From NCBI GenBank assembly GCA_017430945.1, contig JAFRMB010000186.1:1-34027 (forward strand): a stretch of 34,027 nucleotides of DNA, in the 5' to 3' direction. Positions 17,188 to 26,216 of this stretch are shown piece after piece. The translations under genes and the position numbers were made by a program. Origin of the DNA: Clostridia bacterium. GTDB lineage: Bacteria > Bacillota_A > Clostridia > Christensenellales > Aristaeellaceae. The notes under the pieces were generated by a model. That model worked only from the letters and a program-made list of their open reading frames with translations, made no database searches and had not been told where the DNA came from. Within the stretch, counting starts at the first letter, position 1; each line of letters starts with the position of its first letter.

Positions 17188-19287
17188 TCATTTCCCTGAT
17201 GCTGACGATCCCCCGGCCTCCTTCGCGCAGGCCCGCATCCCCAGCGTCGTATAGCAGATCAACTTATCGAAGGTCAGCAGCATCGCCGGCAGCAGCACGA
17301 TCACCACGACCATGCTGATCAGCGAACCGCGGGCCAGCAGCACCACGATCGCCTTGATCATGTCCACCCGGGAATACAGCGCCACGCCCACGGTGGCGGC
17401 GAACAGGCTCAGACCGCTGGTGATGATCGAAACCACCGACGATTTGTGAGCCGCGAGCGCTGCCTCGCGCTTGGCCAGGCCTTCCTTGCGCTCGCGGACG
17501 TAGTGGGTCGTCATCAGTATGGCGTAGTCCACCGTCGCGCCCAGCTGGATGGTGCCCACCACCACCGGGGCCACGAAGGGCTGGCGTACGCCGGTGTAGT
17601 ACGACCAGGCCATGTTGATGAATATGGCGAACTCGATGACCGTCACCAGTATCGCCGGCAGGCTGACAGACTTGAATACCAGCATCACGATGATGAATAT
17701 GGCCAGCACGGAGACCGTGTTCACACGCACCAGGTCCACCGAGGTCACGTCCTCCAGGTCCTTCATCAACGGCGCTTCACCGATGACCATGCCCTTCGGG
17801 TCGTATCGCTTCACGATCCCGTCGATTTTCGCGATCTGGGCGTTTACCTCGGGCGTTGCGGCGGAATAGTCCGAGCAGACCATCATCAGCTCGTAATTGT
17901 CCGTGCGCAGGTTCGACACCAGGTCCCCGGGCAGCATGTCCTCCGGGACCATCGAGGAGGTCACACTGGGGATGCCCAGCGCCCACTGCACGCCATCCAG
18001 CTTCTCCACTTCGTCCAGTATCCGCAGCTTGTCTTTGCCGGGCAGCCGGCTGTCCACCATCAGCACGTGCATGTTGGACATGTTGAATTCCTCAGACAGC
18101 TTTTTGTTGGCAACGGCGCTTTCCAGCGTGTCGGGCAGGCCCCTGTCGATGTTGTAGTAGAGCTGCACGGCGTTGTTGCCCCTGTACGCGGGAACGATGA
18201 TGATCAGAAAAAGGGCGATCCAGATGGCGGGGTGCTTGAGGATGAAGCCGGAGGCTCTGTCCATGTTGGGGATGAACGAGCGATGCCGGGTCTTCTCGAT
18301 GACCTTTTCAAAGGACAGCACCATTGCGGGCAGGAACGTGGTGCAGCAGATCACGCCGATCAGCACGCCCTTGATCATCACCACGCCCAGGTCGCGGCCC
18401 AGGGCGAAGGTCATGAAGATCAGCGCCGCAAAACCGGCGATGGTGGTGGTGGAGCTGCCGATGACCGAGGTAAAGGTCTCGGAGATCGCTTCGCCCATGG
18501 CCTCCTCCCGGTCCCGGATGGTCAGCCGCGCCGTCTCATAGCTGTGCAGCAGGAATATGGAATAGTCCATCGTGACGCCCAACTGCAGCACCGCCACCAG
18601 CGCCTGTGTGATGTAGGAGATCTGGCCCAGGAACACATTGGTGCCCATGTTGTAAACGATGGCCACGCCGATGCTGGACAGGAAGATCAACGGTACCACG
18701 AAGGACGTAGTGGTCAGCATCAGCACGATCAGCGACAGTATCGACGCGATGACCACATACATCGGCATTTCCGACATGGCCAGCGACTTGATATCCGTGA
18801 CGATGCCCGCCATGCCGCTGATGAAGCATTGCTTGCTGACCACGGCGCGCAGGTCCTGTATGGCCTGCATGGTGGATTCAGCGGAGGTGGTGTTGTCGAA
18901 CAGGGCGATCATCAGGGTGGCGTCCCCCTGGAAGAAGATCTTTCGGATGCGCTCGGGCAGCATCTGCTCCGGCACGTCCAGGCCCATGATGTCGTCGTAC
19001 CACAGCACCTCTTCCACGTGATCGACGCTCTCCATCGTCTCCTCCAGCCTGGCTGCGTCGCGCTTGCCCATACCCTCGACGATCACCATCGAGAAGGCGC
19101 CCTTGCCGAAGTCCCGGACCATGATATCCTGGCCGTAGACTGTTTCAAGGCTGTTCGGGAGATAGCTCAGGATGTCATAGTTGACCTTCGTACGGATGTA
19201 TCCGATGGCCGACGGCACCAGCAGCGCCACCGACAGCACGATCACGAGGAGCTTGTACTTTGCAATGATCTTGCCTATTGCTTTCAC
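17188..19287 (-). CDS. MMPL/RND family transporter
   Basis: A 699-residue membrane protein with the doubled RND layout: one helix (about 8-30), a large outside domain (35-165), five helices (170-350), then the same pattern again (helix near 365, loop 385-530, helices 530-690). The helical blocks GVTMDYSIFLLHSYETAR and GATVDYAILMTTHYVRER are the family's conserved fourth-helix motifs, with the Asp used for proton coupling. Such pumps export lipids, peptides or toxic compounds. The start is GTG 19287, with GGAGGG 7 bases upstream. It follows the giant repeat protein gene by 26 bases and is the last gene before the terminator, so the two probably form one envelope complex. Confidence 0.92.
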   Translation of the reverse strand: MKAIGKIIAKYKLLVIVLSVALLVPSAIGYIRTKVNYDILSYLPNSLETVYGQDIMVRDFGKGAFSMVIVEGMGKRDAARLEETMESVDHVEEVLWYDDIMGLDVPEQMLPERIRKIFFQGDATLMIALFDNTTSAESTMQAIQDLRAVVSKQCFISGMAGIVTDIKSLAMSEMPMYVVIASILSLIVLMLTTTSFVVPLIFLSSIGVAIVYNMGTNVFLGQISYITQALVAVLQLGVTMDYSIFLLHSYETARLTIRDREEAMGEAISETFTSVIGSSTTTIAGFAALIFMTFALGRDLGVVMIKGVLIGVICCTTFLPAMVLSFEKVIEKTRHRSFIPNMDRASGFILKHPAIWIALFLIIIVPAYRGNNAVQLYYNIDRGLPDTLESAVANKKLSEEFNMSNMHVLMVDSRLPGKDKLRILDEVEKLDGVQWALGIPSVTSSMVPEDMLPGDLVSNLRTDNYELMMVCSDYSAATPEVNAQIAKIDGIVKRYDPKGMVIGEAPLMKDLEDVTSVDLVRVNTVSVLAIFIIVMLVFKSVSLPAILVTVIEFAIFINMAWSYYTGVRQPFVAPVVVGTIQLGATVDYAILMTTHYVRERKEGLAKREAALAAHKSSVVSIITSGLSLFAATVGVALYSRVDMIKAIVVLLARGSLISMVVVIVLLPAMLLTFDKLICYTTLGMRACAKEAGGSSASGK

Positions 19288-19313
19288 AGTCGATCCCTCC
19301 AAAGGGAATGGGA

Positions 19314-22300
19314 TTAATCTTCATCAGATTCCACAGCCTCAGTGTGGATGACGAAGGCAGTGACGCCGGACATTTCCTCCGACTTGCCCGAATAGGACGG
19401 ATAGTCGTTCATCATGTCGATCATGGCCTTCGCGCGATCCGAGATCATCTGGTAGTCGTCGTCGATGAACTCGATCAGCTTTTGTACGGCCGCCTCGTCC
19501 AGCGTCTCGATGCCTTCCCGCAGCGCCACCATGCCGTCTTCCAGCGCCTCCGCGCCACCGAATAGCGCCTGCGCACCTTCATCCAGCTGCACGATGCCAT
19601 CCAGCAGGGCGTTCGCGCCGTCGTCCAACTGACCGACGCCGTCCACCAGCGCATCCTTGCTGTCATAGAGCTGCTGTACGCCGTCGTGCAGGTCCCGTGC
19701 GCCCTCCGCCAGCTGACCCGCGCCGTCGTCCAGCTCGGACGCGCCGTCGTCCAGCCGACCCGCGCCTCCCAGCAGCTCCGAGGTACCCTCGCCCAGCTGT
19801 CCGGCGCCCTCCGAGAGATCCCTGGCGCCGTCGTTCAGCGCTGCGACGCCCTCCAGCAGGGTTTCTGCGCCGTCGTCCAGGGTCTTCGCGCCCCTGGCTG
19901 CCTCGCCCACCGCGTCGGTGTAGTCGATGATGCCGTTGTAGAAGTCCTCCATGTCCGAAAGATCGTCCAGCAGGTCCGCCAGGGCCCGATAGGCCTCGCC
20001 GTCCTTGCCGTTCTCCTCCAGGGCCTGCGCCACCGCGTTCAGGTAGGCGGACTTGTGCTTCTGATCGTCGATGTTCTTCGAGATGATCTTCCTGACCTTC
20101 TTCGACGACATCTGCTCGTCGATGGTCTGCCTGATCTTCGCCTTGACCTCCGGGGAGGCCCACTTCCCGTCGATGTTCTGCTTGATCAGCTTCTGCACGT
20201 CCTCGGTCGCCATTTGCTTCTCGATCTCCGCGTTGACCGTCGCCACCACCTCGTCAGAGGCCATCTGCTTCTCCAGCTCCGCCGCGATCATGGCCCGGAC
20301 CTCCTCGGAGTTCATCTGTTCCTGCACATTGCTTTCGATGATCGCCCGGACCTCCTCGGAAGCCATCTGCTCCGCATACTGCGCTTCGACGGCTGCCTTG
20401 ACCTCGTCAGAGGCCATTTGCTTCTCCAGCTCCGCCGCGATCATGGCCTGGACTTCTTCAGACGCCATCTGTGCCGCCACGTTGTCCTCAACGGTCTTCG
20501 CGATCTCGTCCGAGGCCATCTGTTCGGCGATGGCAGCGTCGATCTGGGCTTTGATTTCCGGGCTCGCCATCTTTTCATCCACCAGCGCCTGGACCTGCTC
20601 GTCAGACAGGCCGGTGATCGCATCCCTTATGCTCTGCTTCGCGGCCTCGGTCACCCTTTCGCGCACGACCGTCTCTGCCCGGGCCGTGGCCTTGGCGCGG
20701 TTTTCCGGATCCTGGATCTGCTTTTCCACTTCGGCTTCGATCGCCGCCCTGACCTCTTCGGAAGCCAGCTTCGCCTCGGTCTGGGTATCGATGAGCGCCT
20801 GGGTATCCGCAGACGCCATCTGCGCCTCCACGAGCCGGTCGATCTTTTCCCGGATCCGGGGAGAGGCCATCTGCTCATCGACCAGCGCTTCGATCCTGGC
20901 CGTCACATCCTCCTCTTCGGCGAAGGCCGTCCAGCCCAGCATCTGCATCACGGACAGGCAAGCCCGTTCCCCGGCGACTTCACCGGATCCCTGTCCTTCG
21001 GAGGCCTCTGTCCGTGCCCCCTTGGACCGGTCCTCTTCGGCGTTCTTCGCTCCATCCTCCTGCTCTCCGGGCTTTTCGGCAGGCTTCTCCTCAGGCTGCT
21101 TTTCGTCAGTCTTCGTCTCAGGCTGCTCCACGGGCTGCTGCTCGTCGGCCTTCTCCCCGAGCTTCTCCTCAGGCTTCTGTTCTTCGACCTTCCCTTCGGG
21201 TTGCTCCTCCTGTTCCTCGCCTGCGGAAGCCTGTGTCTCCTGCCCCTCGTCCCGTGATCCCTCCGCTCCGGTCTGCGGGGCTTCCGTGGTTTCCCCGGAC
21301 TGCGTCCCGGTCTCTCCATCGGTCGGGATCTCGGTCGGCGCCTCCGGCATAGTCTCTGTCGGGGCCTCGGTCGGCGCTTCGGTCGAATCCCCGGCAGGCG
21401 CCCCGGTCATGGCATCCGTGGGCTTTGTGGAATCTTGTCCTTCCTCCAGCGCCTTGATGACCTCCGAGCGCACCTCGTCCTCCACGGCGCGGGTGACCTC
21501 TTCCCGCACCCGGGCCTCCACTGCCTGTGTCACCTGTTTGCGAACGCCCTCTTTATACGCCGCCTCGACCTGCGTGCGCGCGGCGGTCTCCAGCTCGCTG
21601 TCGATCATGTTCCTGACCTCGTCGGAGGCCATCTGCGTCTGCACCGTTTCTTCGATCCGGGTCTGCACCGCATCCGATGCCAGCTGCTTTTCGATCTCCG
21701 CCTGGATCGTCGCCTCGTCGGGATGGCGCACGGCGTCCTCCACCTTTTCACGGACCGCGGCTGTCACAGCCCCTGTCACCTGTTCAAGCACTGCGGCCTC
21801 GACCTTTTCGCGCACCTGGGCCTCCGCGCCCTCCTGGACCTTCCGGGCCACGACCTCGCCGACGCCGTCGACGACCTTCTGCCTCACCTGTGCCTGGACG
21901 GCGGCTTCGACCTTGTCGCGCACCCGGGCCTCCGCGCCATCCTGGACCTTCTGGGCCACGACCTCGCGAACACCCTCTTCCACCTTGGCCTTGACCTGCT
22001 CCCGCGCCGCATCATTGACGCCGTCCACCACCAGCTTGTAGGCGGCTTCCTTTACCTGGCGCACGACCTCTTCCCTTACGGCTGCGCGCACCTTTTCGGA
22101 CAGCTCGCGGTCGGCCTGGGCATAGACGTAATCCACGACCTTGTCCAGCAGCTCCCGCTCCAGGCGCATCACTTCCTCGGCGTAGTTGTCGATGGTCAGG
22201 GCCTCCAGTTTGATATTCAGTTTGTCAAAATCCCGCTTCTTTTTCTCAAGGGTGTCGTTGGCGGTGTCGAGGAACGCCTCGAACACGTCCTTCGCGGCAT

Positions 22301-23537
22301 CCACGAGCGTTTCGCTGTTGCTGTCGATCTCATTCAAGCCCGACGACAGGGAGGCAGCGCCGCTGGAGAGCTGCTCGACGCCGTCTTCAAGTTCGCTTGT
22401 GCCGTCGTAGAGCGTGTCGGCGCCTTCCCGCAGCGCGCTCGCGCCGTCGTCCAGCGCCTTTGCGCCGTCGTTCAGATCGGAGGTGCCTTCGTTCAGCTGC
22501 TTCGCGCCGTCTGCCAGACCGGCAGCGCCGTCGTCCAGCTGCTCAGCGCCGTCCAGCAGCGCCTCGGCACCGTCCGCCAGCTGGTCTGCGCCGTCCCGAA
22601 GCTCGCCTGTGCCATCCGCCAGCTGCCTGGCGCCGCCCCGCAGTTCGCCGGTGCCGTCTGCCAGCCGGCCCGTGCCGTCCCGAAGCTCAGAGGCGCCGTC
22701 CGCCAGCGCGTCCGAGCCGTCGTTCAGCCGGTCCATGGCGTCCTGAAGATTCTCGCTCAGCGAATCGGTATCCAGGTCGATCTTGTCCTCATCCCGAACC
22801 ACATCGGCCACATAGCTGGTGGCGAAGGTATAGGAGCCGTCCGAAGAGTAGTTCACCACGTCCGCCTCGATGGTGCTGGTTGTGGGCACCTCGAGCTTCA
22901 CTTCATCGTATTCGGAAAGGTGCAGCGCCTCTGCGAGGCCCGGCAGGCCATAGCAGACCACGCCCCGCAGGCTGCCCGCGGTCACATACTTGCCGTTGGT
23001 CACCCTGACGTTGGAGAAGCGATCCTCCTCCATCCTGATGACGGTGACCATGATGAAGGGCATCGGCATCGTCTCGCGCCTGCCGTTGACGATCACCTCG
23101 TCCTCCCGCAGCGTCTCATAGCTGACGTCGATCTGCAGATGGCCGCTCCTGCCCGCAAGCGCCTTGGGGTCGATGGGCTGGCCGTCCAGCCTGTATGCGA
23201 AATGCACCGCGACGGGCAGCGGCGCGTTGGACGTGCCCTCGTAGATGATCTCGTTGCCGTCGGCCTTCCACGTGATCACATCGTCGGTCACGTGGGAAAA
23301 GGTCTCGTCGCCTCCAATGTTCTCTATGTTTTCAAGGCGGCTGACGTCGACGATCTCATCCCTGCCCTCGTAGTTGTACAGCCGCGCGCTGACGGTGACG
23401 CTGTCCACATTGCCCTCGGCGTCTGCGAAGGCGTAGACGGTCTCCTTCTTATCCTCCGCCAGGGCGGGCAGCACGCTCGCACAGAGCATGGACAGCGCGA
23501 TGATCCAGGCGAGGCGGCGCATGCCATTACGTTTCAT
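19314..23537 (-). CDS. Giant exported repeat protein with YhgE-like heptads
   Basis: A 1407-residue exported protein. ATG 23537 is chosen because GGAGG is 9 bases upstream; a signal peptide follows with cleavage after ALA (residue 27). Order: an N-terminal folded region (28-265); 19 tandem LxDGaxx heptads (271-403); a long charged helical region with VREKVEAAV-type repeats; a Pro/Thr/Glu/Lys-rich linker (about 700-867); 17-residue MAS repeats mainly after it; 18 more heptads (1220-1345); a soluble tail. LxxG heptads are known from YhgE/Pip and EsaA-type proteins, which have membrane helices. This one has none after the signal peptide. With the MMPL gene next to it, a long extracytoplasmic partner of the pump is the likely role (inference). 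Confidence 0.85.
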   Translation of the reverse strand: MKRNGMRRLAWIIALSMLCASVLPALAEDKKETVYAFADAEGNVDSVTVSARLYNYEGRDEIVDVSRLENIENIGGDETFSHVTDDVITWKADGNEIIYEGTSNAPLPVAVHFAYRLDGQPIDPKALAGRSGHLQIDVSYETLREDEVIVNGRRETMPMPFIMVTVIRMEEDRFSNVRVTNGKYVTAGSLRGVVCYGLPGLAEALHLSEYDEVKLEVPTTSTIEADVVNYSSDGSYTFATSYVADVVRDEDKIDLDTDSLSENLQDAMDRLNDGSDALADGASELRDGTGRLADGTGELRGGARQLADGTGELRDGADQLADGAEALLDGAEQLDDGAAGLADGAKQLNEGTSDLNDGAKALDDGASALREGADTLYDGTSELEDGVEQLSSGAASLSSGLNEIDSNSETLVDAAKDVFEAFLDTANDTLEKKKRDFDKLNIKLEALTIDNYAEEVMRLERELLDKVVDYVYAQADRELSEKVRAAVREEVVRQVKEAAYKLVVDGVNDAAREQVKAKVEEGVREVVAQKVQDGAEARVRDKVEAAVQAQVRQKVVDGVGEVVARKVQEGAEAQVREKVEAAVLEQVTGAVTAAVREKVEDAVRHPDEATIQAEIEKQLASDAVQTRIEETVQTQMASDEVRNMIDSELETAARTQVEAAYKEGVRKQVTQAVEARVREEVTRAVEDEVRSEVIKALEEGQDSTKPTDAMTGAPAGDSTEAPTEAPTETMPEAPTEIPTDGETGTQSGETTEAPQTGAEGSRDEGQETQASAGEEQEEQPEGKVEEQKPEEKLGEKADEQQPVEQPETKTDEKQPEEKPAEKPGEQEDGAKNAEEDRSKGARTEASEGQGSGEVAGERACLSVMQMLGWTAFAEEEDVTARIEALVDEQMASPRIREKIDRLVEAQMASADTQALIDTQTEAKLASEEVRAAIEAEVEKQIQDPENRAKATARAETVVRERVTEAAKQSIRDAITGLSDEQVQALVDEKMASPEIKAQIDAAIAEQMASDEIAKTVEDNVAAQMASEEVQAMIAAELEKQMASDEVKAAVEAQYAEQMASEEVRAIIESNVQEQMNSEEVRAMIAAELEKQMASDEVVATVNAEIEKQMATEDVQKLIKQNIDGKWASPEVKAKIRQTIDEQMSSKKVRKIISKNIDDQKHKSAYLNAVAQALEENGKDGEAYRALADLLDDLSDMEDFYNGIIDYTDAVGEAARGAKTLDDGAETLLEGVAALNDGARDLSEGAGQLGEGTSELLGGAGRLDDGASELDDGAGQLAEGARDLHDGVQQLYDSKDALVDGVGQLDDGANALLDGIVQLDEGAQALFGGAEALEDGMVALREGIETLDEAAVQKLIEFIDDDYQMISDRAKAMIDMMNDYPSYSGKSEEMSGVTAFVIHTEAVESDED
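19503..19880 (-). repeat. C-terminal run of 18 LxDG heptads
   Basis: Eighteen tandem 21-base units encode Leu-x-Asp/Glu-Gly-x-x-x heptads (residues 1220-1345 of the exported protein). One unit has Ser in place of Gly (LYDSKDA). The pattern repeats the first run near the N terminus. Confidence 0.9.
20064..20573 (-). repeat. Ten tandem 17-residue MAS repeats
   Basis: Ten consecutive 51-base units encode a 17-residue motif such as QMASEEVQAMIAAELEK. Five more copies lie in the same gene, three near 20720-20890 and two near 21590-21700. The spacing is strict at 17 residues, the phase is kept by hydrophobic residues, and no membrane segment interrupts it. I know no named family with this unit. 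Confidence 0.85.
22329..22727 (-). repeat. N-terminal run of 19 LxDG heptads
   Basis: Nineteen tandem 21-base units encode heptads of the LADGASE/LRDGTGR kind (residues 271-403). This is the x-x-x-Leu-x-x-Gly heptad pattern known from YhgE/Pip-like proteins. Confidence 0.9.
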
Positions 23538-23573
23538 ATGATGAAGCCTCCGTTTCTTCGACAAGTTTGATCT

Positions 23574-24143
23574 TCAAGCCGCGATATCCTCCGTCCGGCG
23601 CGAAGGGATCCGTATCGCGCACAGCGCTACGCAAAAGCTCACGATGCCCTGGGACAGCATCGACGCGCCCATGAGTCGGACCCATACCCGCATCCCCTCG
23701 AACGGACAGACGACGAGCAGTATGCCGGTGACCACGGCAACGACCGCCAGTGCCAGCATCAGCCACCAAGTGCCCAGTCCGAAGCGCCGGGCCTCCAGGG
23801 CAGTCTGGACCTTGAACAGGTTGTCCGCCACCAGCTCGACGCCCAGCACCAGGGCCAGCGCATTGACGGCGAGGCTGCGCCGGAACAACAGCACTGAACC
23901 CAAAGCGATGGCGAGCACCCCCAGCACGGGGTCGTGCTGAAACGCCAGGCCATAGGGGTCCCTGGAACAGAAGCCGATGATCCGTATGATGCCGAAGGCC
24001 ACGAACATCGCCCCGGCGCCCCAGCCGATCATGTCGAAGGTGATCTCCGGCAGGCTCAGCATCGCAATACCCATTGCGCAAAACAATCCCGCGAGGACCA
24101 GATAGCCCGTTTTTGCGGTTCGCATCATCCTGATCGAACTCAT
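23574..24143 (-). CDS. HdeD-like (DUF308) membrane protein
   Basis: About 189 residues with six hydrophobic segments in pairs, starting GYLVLAGLFCAMGIAMLSLP, which fits the HdeD/DUF308 family of small inner-membrane proteins. HdeD was first described in acid-stress resistance, but in Firmicutes its role is undefined. Start choice: AAAGGAG lies 10 bases before ATG 24143; an alternative ATG at 24176 has GGAGG 11 bases before it, and further ATGs exist to 24233. It sits between the TetR gene and the giant repeat protein gene (36-base gap), so it belongs to the same envelope operon. Confidence 0.8.
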   Translation of the reverse strand: MSSIRMMRTAKTGYLVLAGLFCAMGIAMLSLPEITFDMIGWGAGAMFVAFGIIRIIGFCSRDPYGLAFQHDPVLGVLAIALGSVLLFRRSLAVNALALVLGVELVADNLFKVQTALEARRFGLGTWWLMLALAVVAVVTGILLVVCPFEGMRVWVRLMGASMLSQGIVSFCVALCAIRIPSRRTEDIAA

Positions 24144-24263
24144 GCCGCGCACGCTCCTTTGATAATCCGTCTTCATTGTTGCGACGGCCTCCGGGCCGCC
24201 GCTGCGATCATTCATATGACTAAGGGTCTGCATCCGACCCGTTGATATCCCCGTTCGGCGCGC

Positions 24264-24821
24264 CTATCGCACGGCGCTGCGTTCAAGCATCATTTCGATG
24301 CTCCCCCTTCGAAGCTCGCACAGCCTCAGCAAGCGCTCATCGACGCCCTGTGGCATGCCGCTGTTCAGCCAATCGAGTACCAGCCCAAACAGCTCGCACT
24401 TATAGGATTGTATGATGATGTCCCGATCCTCCGGGCGAATGATCTGGTCGCCTGCGGTCTTCTCGACAAATTGGGTGGCGGCGTGTCTGCAGATCTCCAT
24501 CAGCCGCCGCTCCAGGAAATCCCGGTTGGATGAATGGTAGATGTGGTAAATGGCGTTCCTGTGGTCGTAGCCCAGGCGCATGGCCATCTCGATGCATTCC
24601 TCCATCGACGATATATCCCTGTACTGGTTCATCACGCGATCCACCTCGTCGATGATGATCGCCTCGATCAGCGCCGATATGTCCTCGAAATGATAATAAA
24701 ATGTGTTTCGGTTGATGCCGCACTCATCGACGATGTCCTTGACGGTGATCTTGTTGAGGGGCCGCTCCTCGAGCAGCCTTAACACCGATTCCATGATGGC
24801 GTTTTTCTTTTTTGAAACCAT
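24264..24821 (-). CDS. TetR/AcrR family transcriptional regulator
   Basis: A 185-residue regulator. Residues 8-55 hold the TetR helix-turn-helix, including ITVKDIVDECGINRNTFYYH, a strong match to the family recognition helix. The C-terminal part is an all-helical ligand-binding and dimer domain. ATG 24821 is chosen because GGGGAGA precedes it by about 9 bases; the longer frame has no binding site. As first gene of the HdeD / repeat protein / MMPL group it probably represses that operon until an inducer, perhaps a compound the pump exports, is present. No operator could be singled out. Confidence 0.88.
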   Translation of the reverse strand: MVSKKKNAIMESVLRLLEERPLNKITVKDIVDECGINRNTFYYHFEDISALIEAIIIDEVDRVMNQYRDISSMEECIEMAMRLGYDHRNAIYHIYHSSNRDFLERRLMEICRHAATQFVEKTAGDQIIRPEDRDIIIQSYKCELFGLVLDWLNSGMPQGVDERLLRLCELRRGSIEMMLERSAVR

Positions 24822-24854
24822 GCTGTCGTCTCCCCGATCTTCATTCAGTGGGAT

Positions 24855-24934
24855 GGGGCTGTCCACGAAGGGCCTGGCACAGGCGCGGTCCGAAGGCAAC
24901 TGCCGTGCCCGCTTCGCCCTTCCCGGACAGCCCC
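24855..24934. repeat. Nested inverted repeat between the FxLYD and TetR genes
   Basis: GGGGCTGTCC (24855-24864) pairs perfectly with GGACAGCCCC (24925-24934). Inside lie GAAGGGC/GCCCTTC (24867-24873 with 24916-24922), then GGCAC/GTGCC (24876-24880 with 24905-24909) and GGCA/TGCC. The whole 80 bases can fold into one long rod. It may terminate the FxLYD message or be a small mobile repeat; its outer bases resemble the ends of the element at 162-313. Confidence 0.55.
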
Positions 24935-24949
24935 CAACGCTGCAGGGGA

Positions 24950-25654
24950 TCAGTCGTCGGTATCGACAGTCCTGTATGCGATGGCCTCAGTGGCGGCGAT
25001 CTGTGCGCCGGCGTCCTCGATCGCATCCATGATGTCAGAGCGGATGGCGGTGCGCAGCATGAGGGTGTTGCCGGCGGCCAGGCCAATGTCCCGGGTGGTG
25101 TCTCCGACGATGCAGAGCAGCTTGCCCTCGGCATCGCGTGCTGCCATCGCCACGGTGATCCTGAAGGCATTCCCGTCGCCGCTGTTGGTCACATTGGCCC
25201 GCAACAGATCCTCGTTGTCATCCTCGTCCTTGGCCACGTACTCGGCGCTGGCCGTCAGGGGACGGATCTCCTTGTCGTCGTCCGCGGCTTTGGACGTGAT
25301 CGTCAGGTTGAAGTGGTCGATATAGCTCTTCTCGTCCACGTCCTTGACATCCCTGGTGATGACCAGCCAGCCGGACTGGCCGGGCTCCAGGATCTCGGGG
25401 TACAGGCTGTACTTGGAGGTGGACTCGAAGGTGACGTCGCTCCGGTCGCGGATCTCGAACAGCAGATCGTTGATGCTGGCGCGCTTGTCGCCGTTATTGG
25501 TGACGACGGCGTAGTAATACACGCGGTAGCCATCGGAGTGGGACAGCACATAGGACGCGGTGTCGTCCGTGGGCTGGATATTGCCCGCGGCCATGGCCGA
25601 CACAGCGGAGCAGCTCAATATGAGGGTGATGATCAGTGCGATAATGCGTTTCAT
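24950..25654 (-). CDS. Exported protein with two FxLYD-like beta domains
   Basis: A 234-residue protein with a signal peptide (MKRIIALIITLILSCSAVSA, cleavage near residue 22). Two similar beta-sandwich units follow, each with a strand ending in V-T-N-x-G-D and a later strand (SLYPEILEPGQSGWLVITRD in the first, GLAAGNTLMLRTAI in the second). This is the FxLYD-type pattern found in secreted Firmicute proteins of unknown role. A cysteine at residue 15 (LILSC) could be a poor lipobox. AAGGAGG is 10 bases before ATG 25654; the frame extends upstream without stops, but a promoter and this binding site argue against using it. It precedes the TetR gene on the same strand. Confidence 0.8.
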   Translation of the reverse strand: MKRIIALIITLILSCSAVSAMAAGNIQPTDDTASYVLSHSDGYRVYYYAVVTNNGDKRASINDLLFEIRDRSDVTFESTSKYSLYPEILEPGQSGWLVITRDVKDVDEKSYIDHFNLTITSKAADDDKEIRPLTASAEYVAKDEDDNEDLLRANVTNSGDGNAFRITVAMAARDAEGKLLCIVGDTTRDIGLAAGNTLMLRTAIRSDIMDAIEDAGAQIAATEAIAYRTVDTDD

Positions 25655-25688
25655 GGATATTCTTCCTCCTTGTTCAAATGACGGCTCC

Positions 25689-25716
25689 ATTTTACCCCCG
25701 CCTCTGATATAGTCAA
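25689..25716 (-). promoter_or_regulatory. Promoter of the FxLYD protein gene
   Basis: On the minus strand TTGACT (25711-25716) and TAAAAT (25689-25694) are 16 bases apart, 35 bases before the ATG. I found no separate promoter just before the TetR gene, so read-through from here is possible. Confidence 0.65.
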
Positions 25717-26216
25717 TAGACAGATGCCCCTGCCGTGCCCAAAAAAAGCCATAATTTAATACAACCGACTTGTTTTTGTCCGGTGCTGCCAGGCCGCTCC
25801 GATGCCCGGGCGCTCGAAGGACAGAAGGGGGCGCCTTGAAAAAAGTGTCCGCTTCCAAGCCAGAAAATGCCGTATACACGAGATATTCAGTCTGAAATAC
25901 GGTATATGGATGCATGAAAAAAGGACGGGAGGTAGCGACGTACAAGCGGGGACCGGACCGGGTCGGCGTATTTGACGGTCCGAAGATATTCGAAAGGATG
26001 GCGCCGGACCCTGAAAACGAATAGGTGTGGCTTGCGGGGATCGTGTTGCAGCGGATGTTCAAGAAGAATACACCGATGAAAGGATCGGCCCAGGCGTTGC
26101 TTTGCCCCGGAGATGACCGGAGCTTCTTCTCTTGCCCGGCAGGATAGGATATGGTTTTCCCGGGGATCGATCGTTCTGCCCATCGATCCACGATGCTCGG
26201 AACAGCGTGGTTATGA
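25717..26216. other. 500-base stretch without a confident gene
   Basis: An open minus-strand frame runs through it, but its translation looks random and lacks a binding site. On the plus strand a 36-codon frame (25914-26024, starting MKKGREVATYKRGPDRVGVF) and a second in the same frame (26055 onward, MFKKNTPMKGSAQALLCPG) are separated by one TAG; neither has a ribosome binding site. A hairpin with 9-base arms, ATGCCGTAT and ATACGGTAT (25867-25875, 25897-25905), lies just before the first. This could be a decayed small gene or an RNA. Confidence 0.3.

Noticed and set aside
19686..23570. Very long open frames on the plus strand opposite the giant repeat protein
   Set aside because: They mirror the repeats in GC-rich coding DNA, have no ribosome binding sites and give low-complexity products. 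The minus-strand gene has a signal peptide and known repeats.
25655..26191. Upstream extension of the FxLYD gene to a 413-residue protein
   Set aside because: The extra part looks random, and a promoter (25689-25716) and ribosome binding site place the start at 25654.
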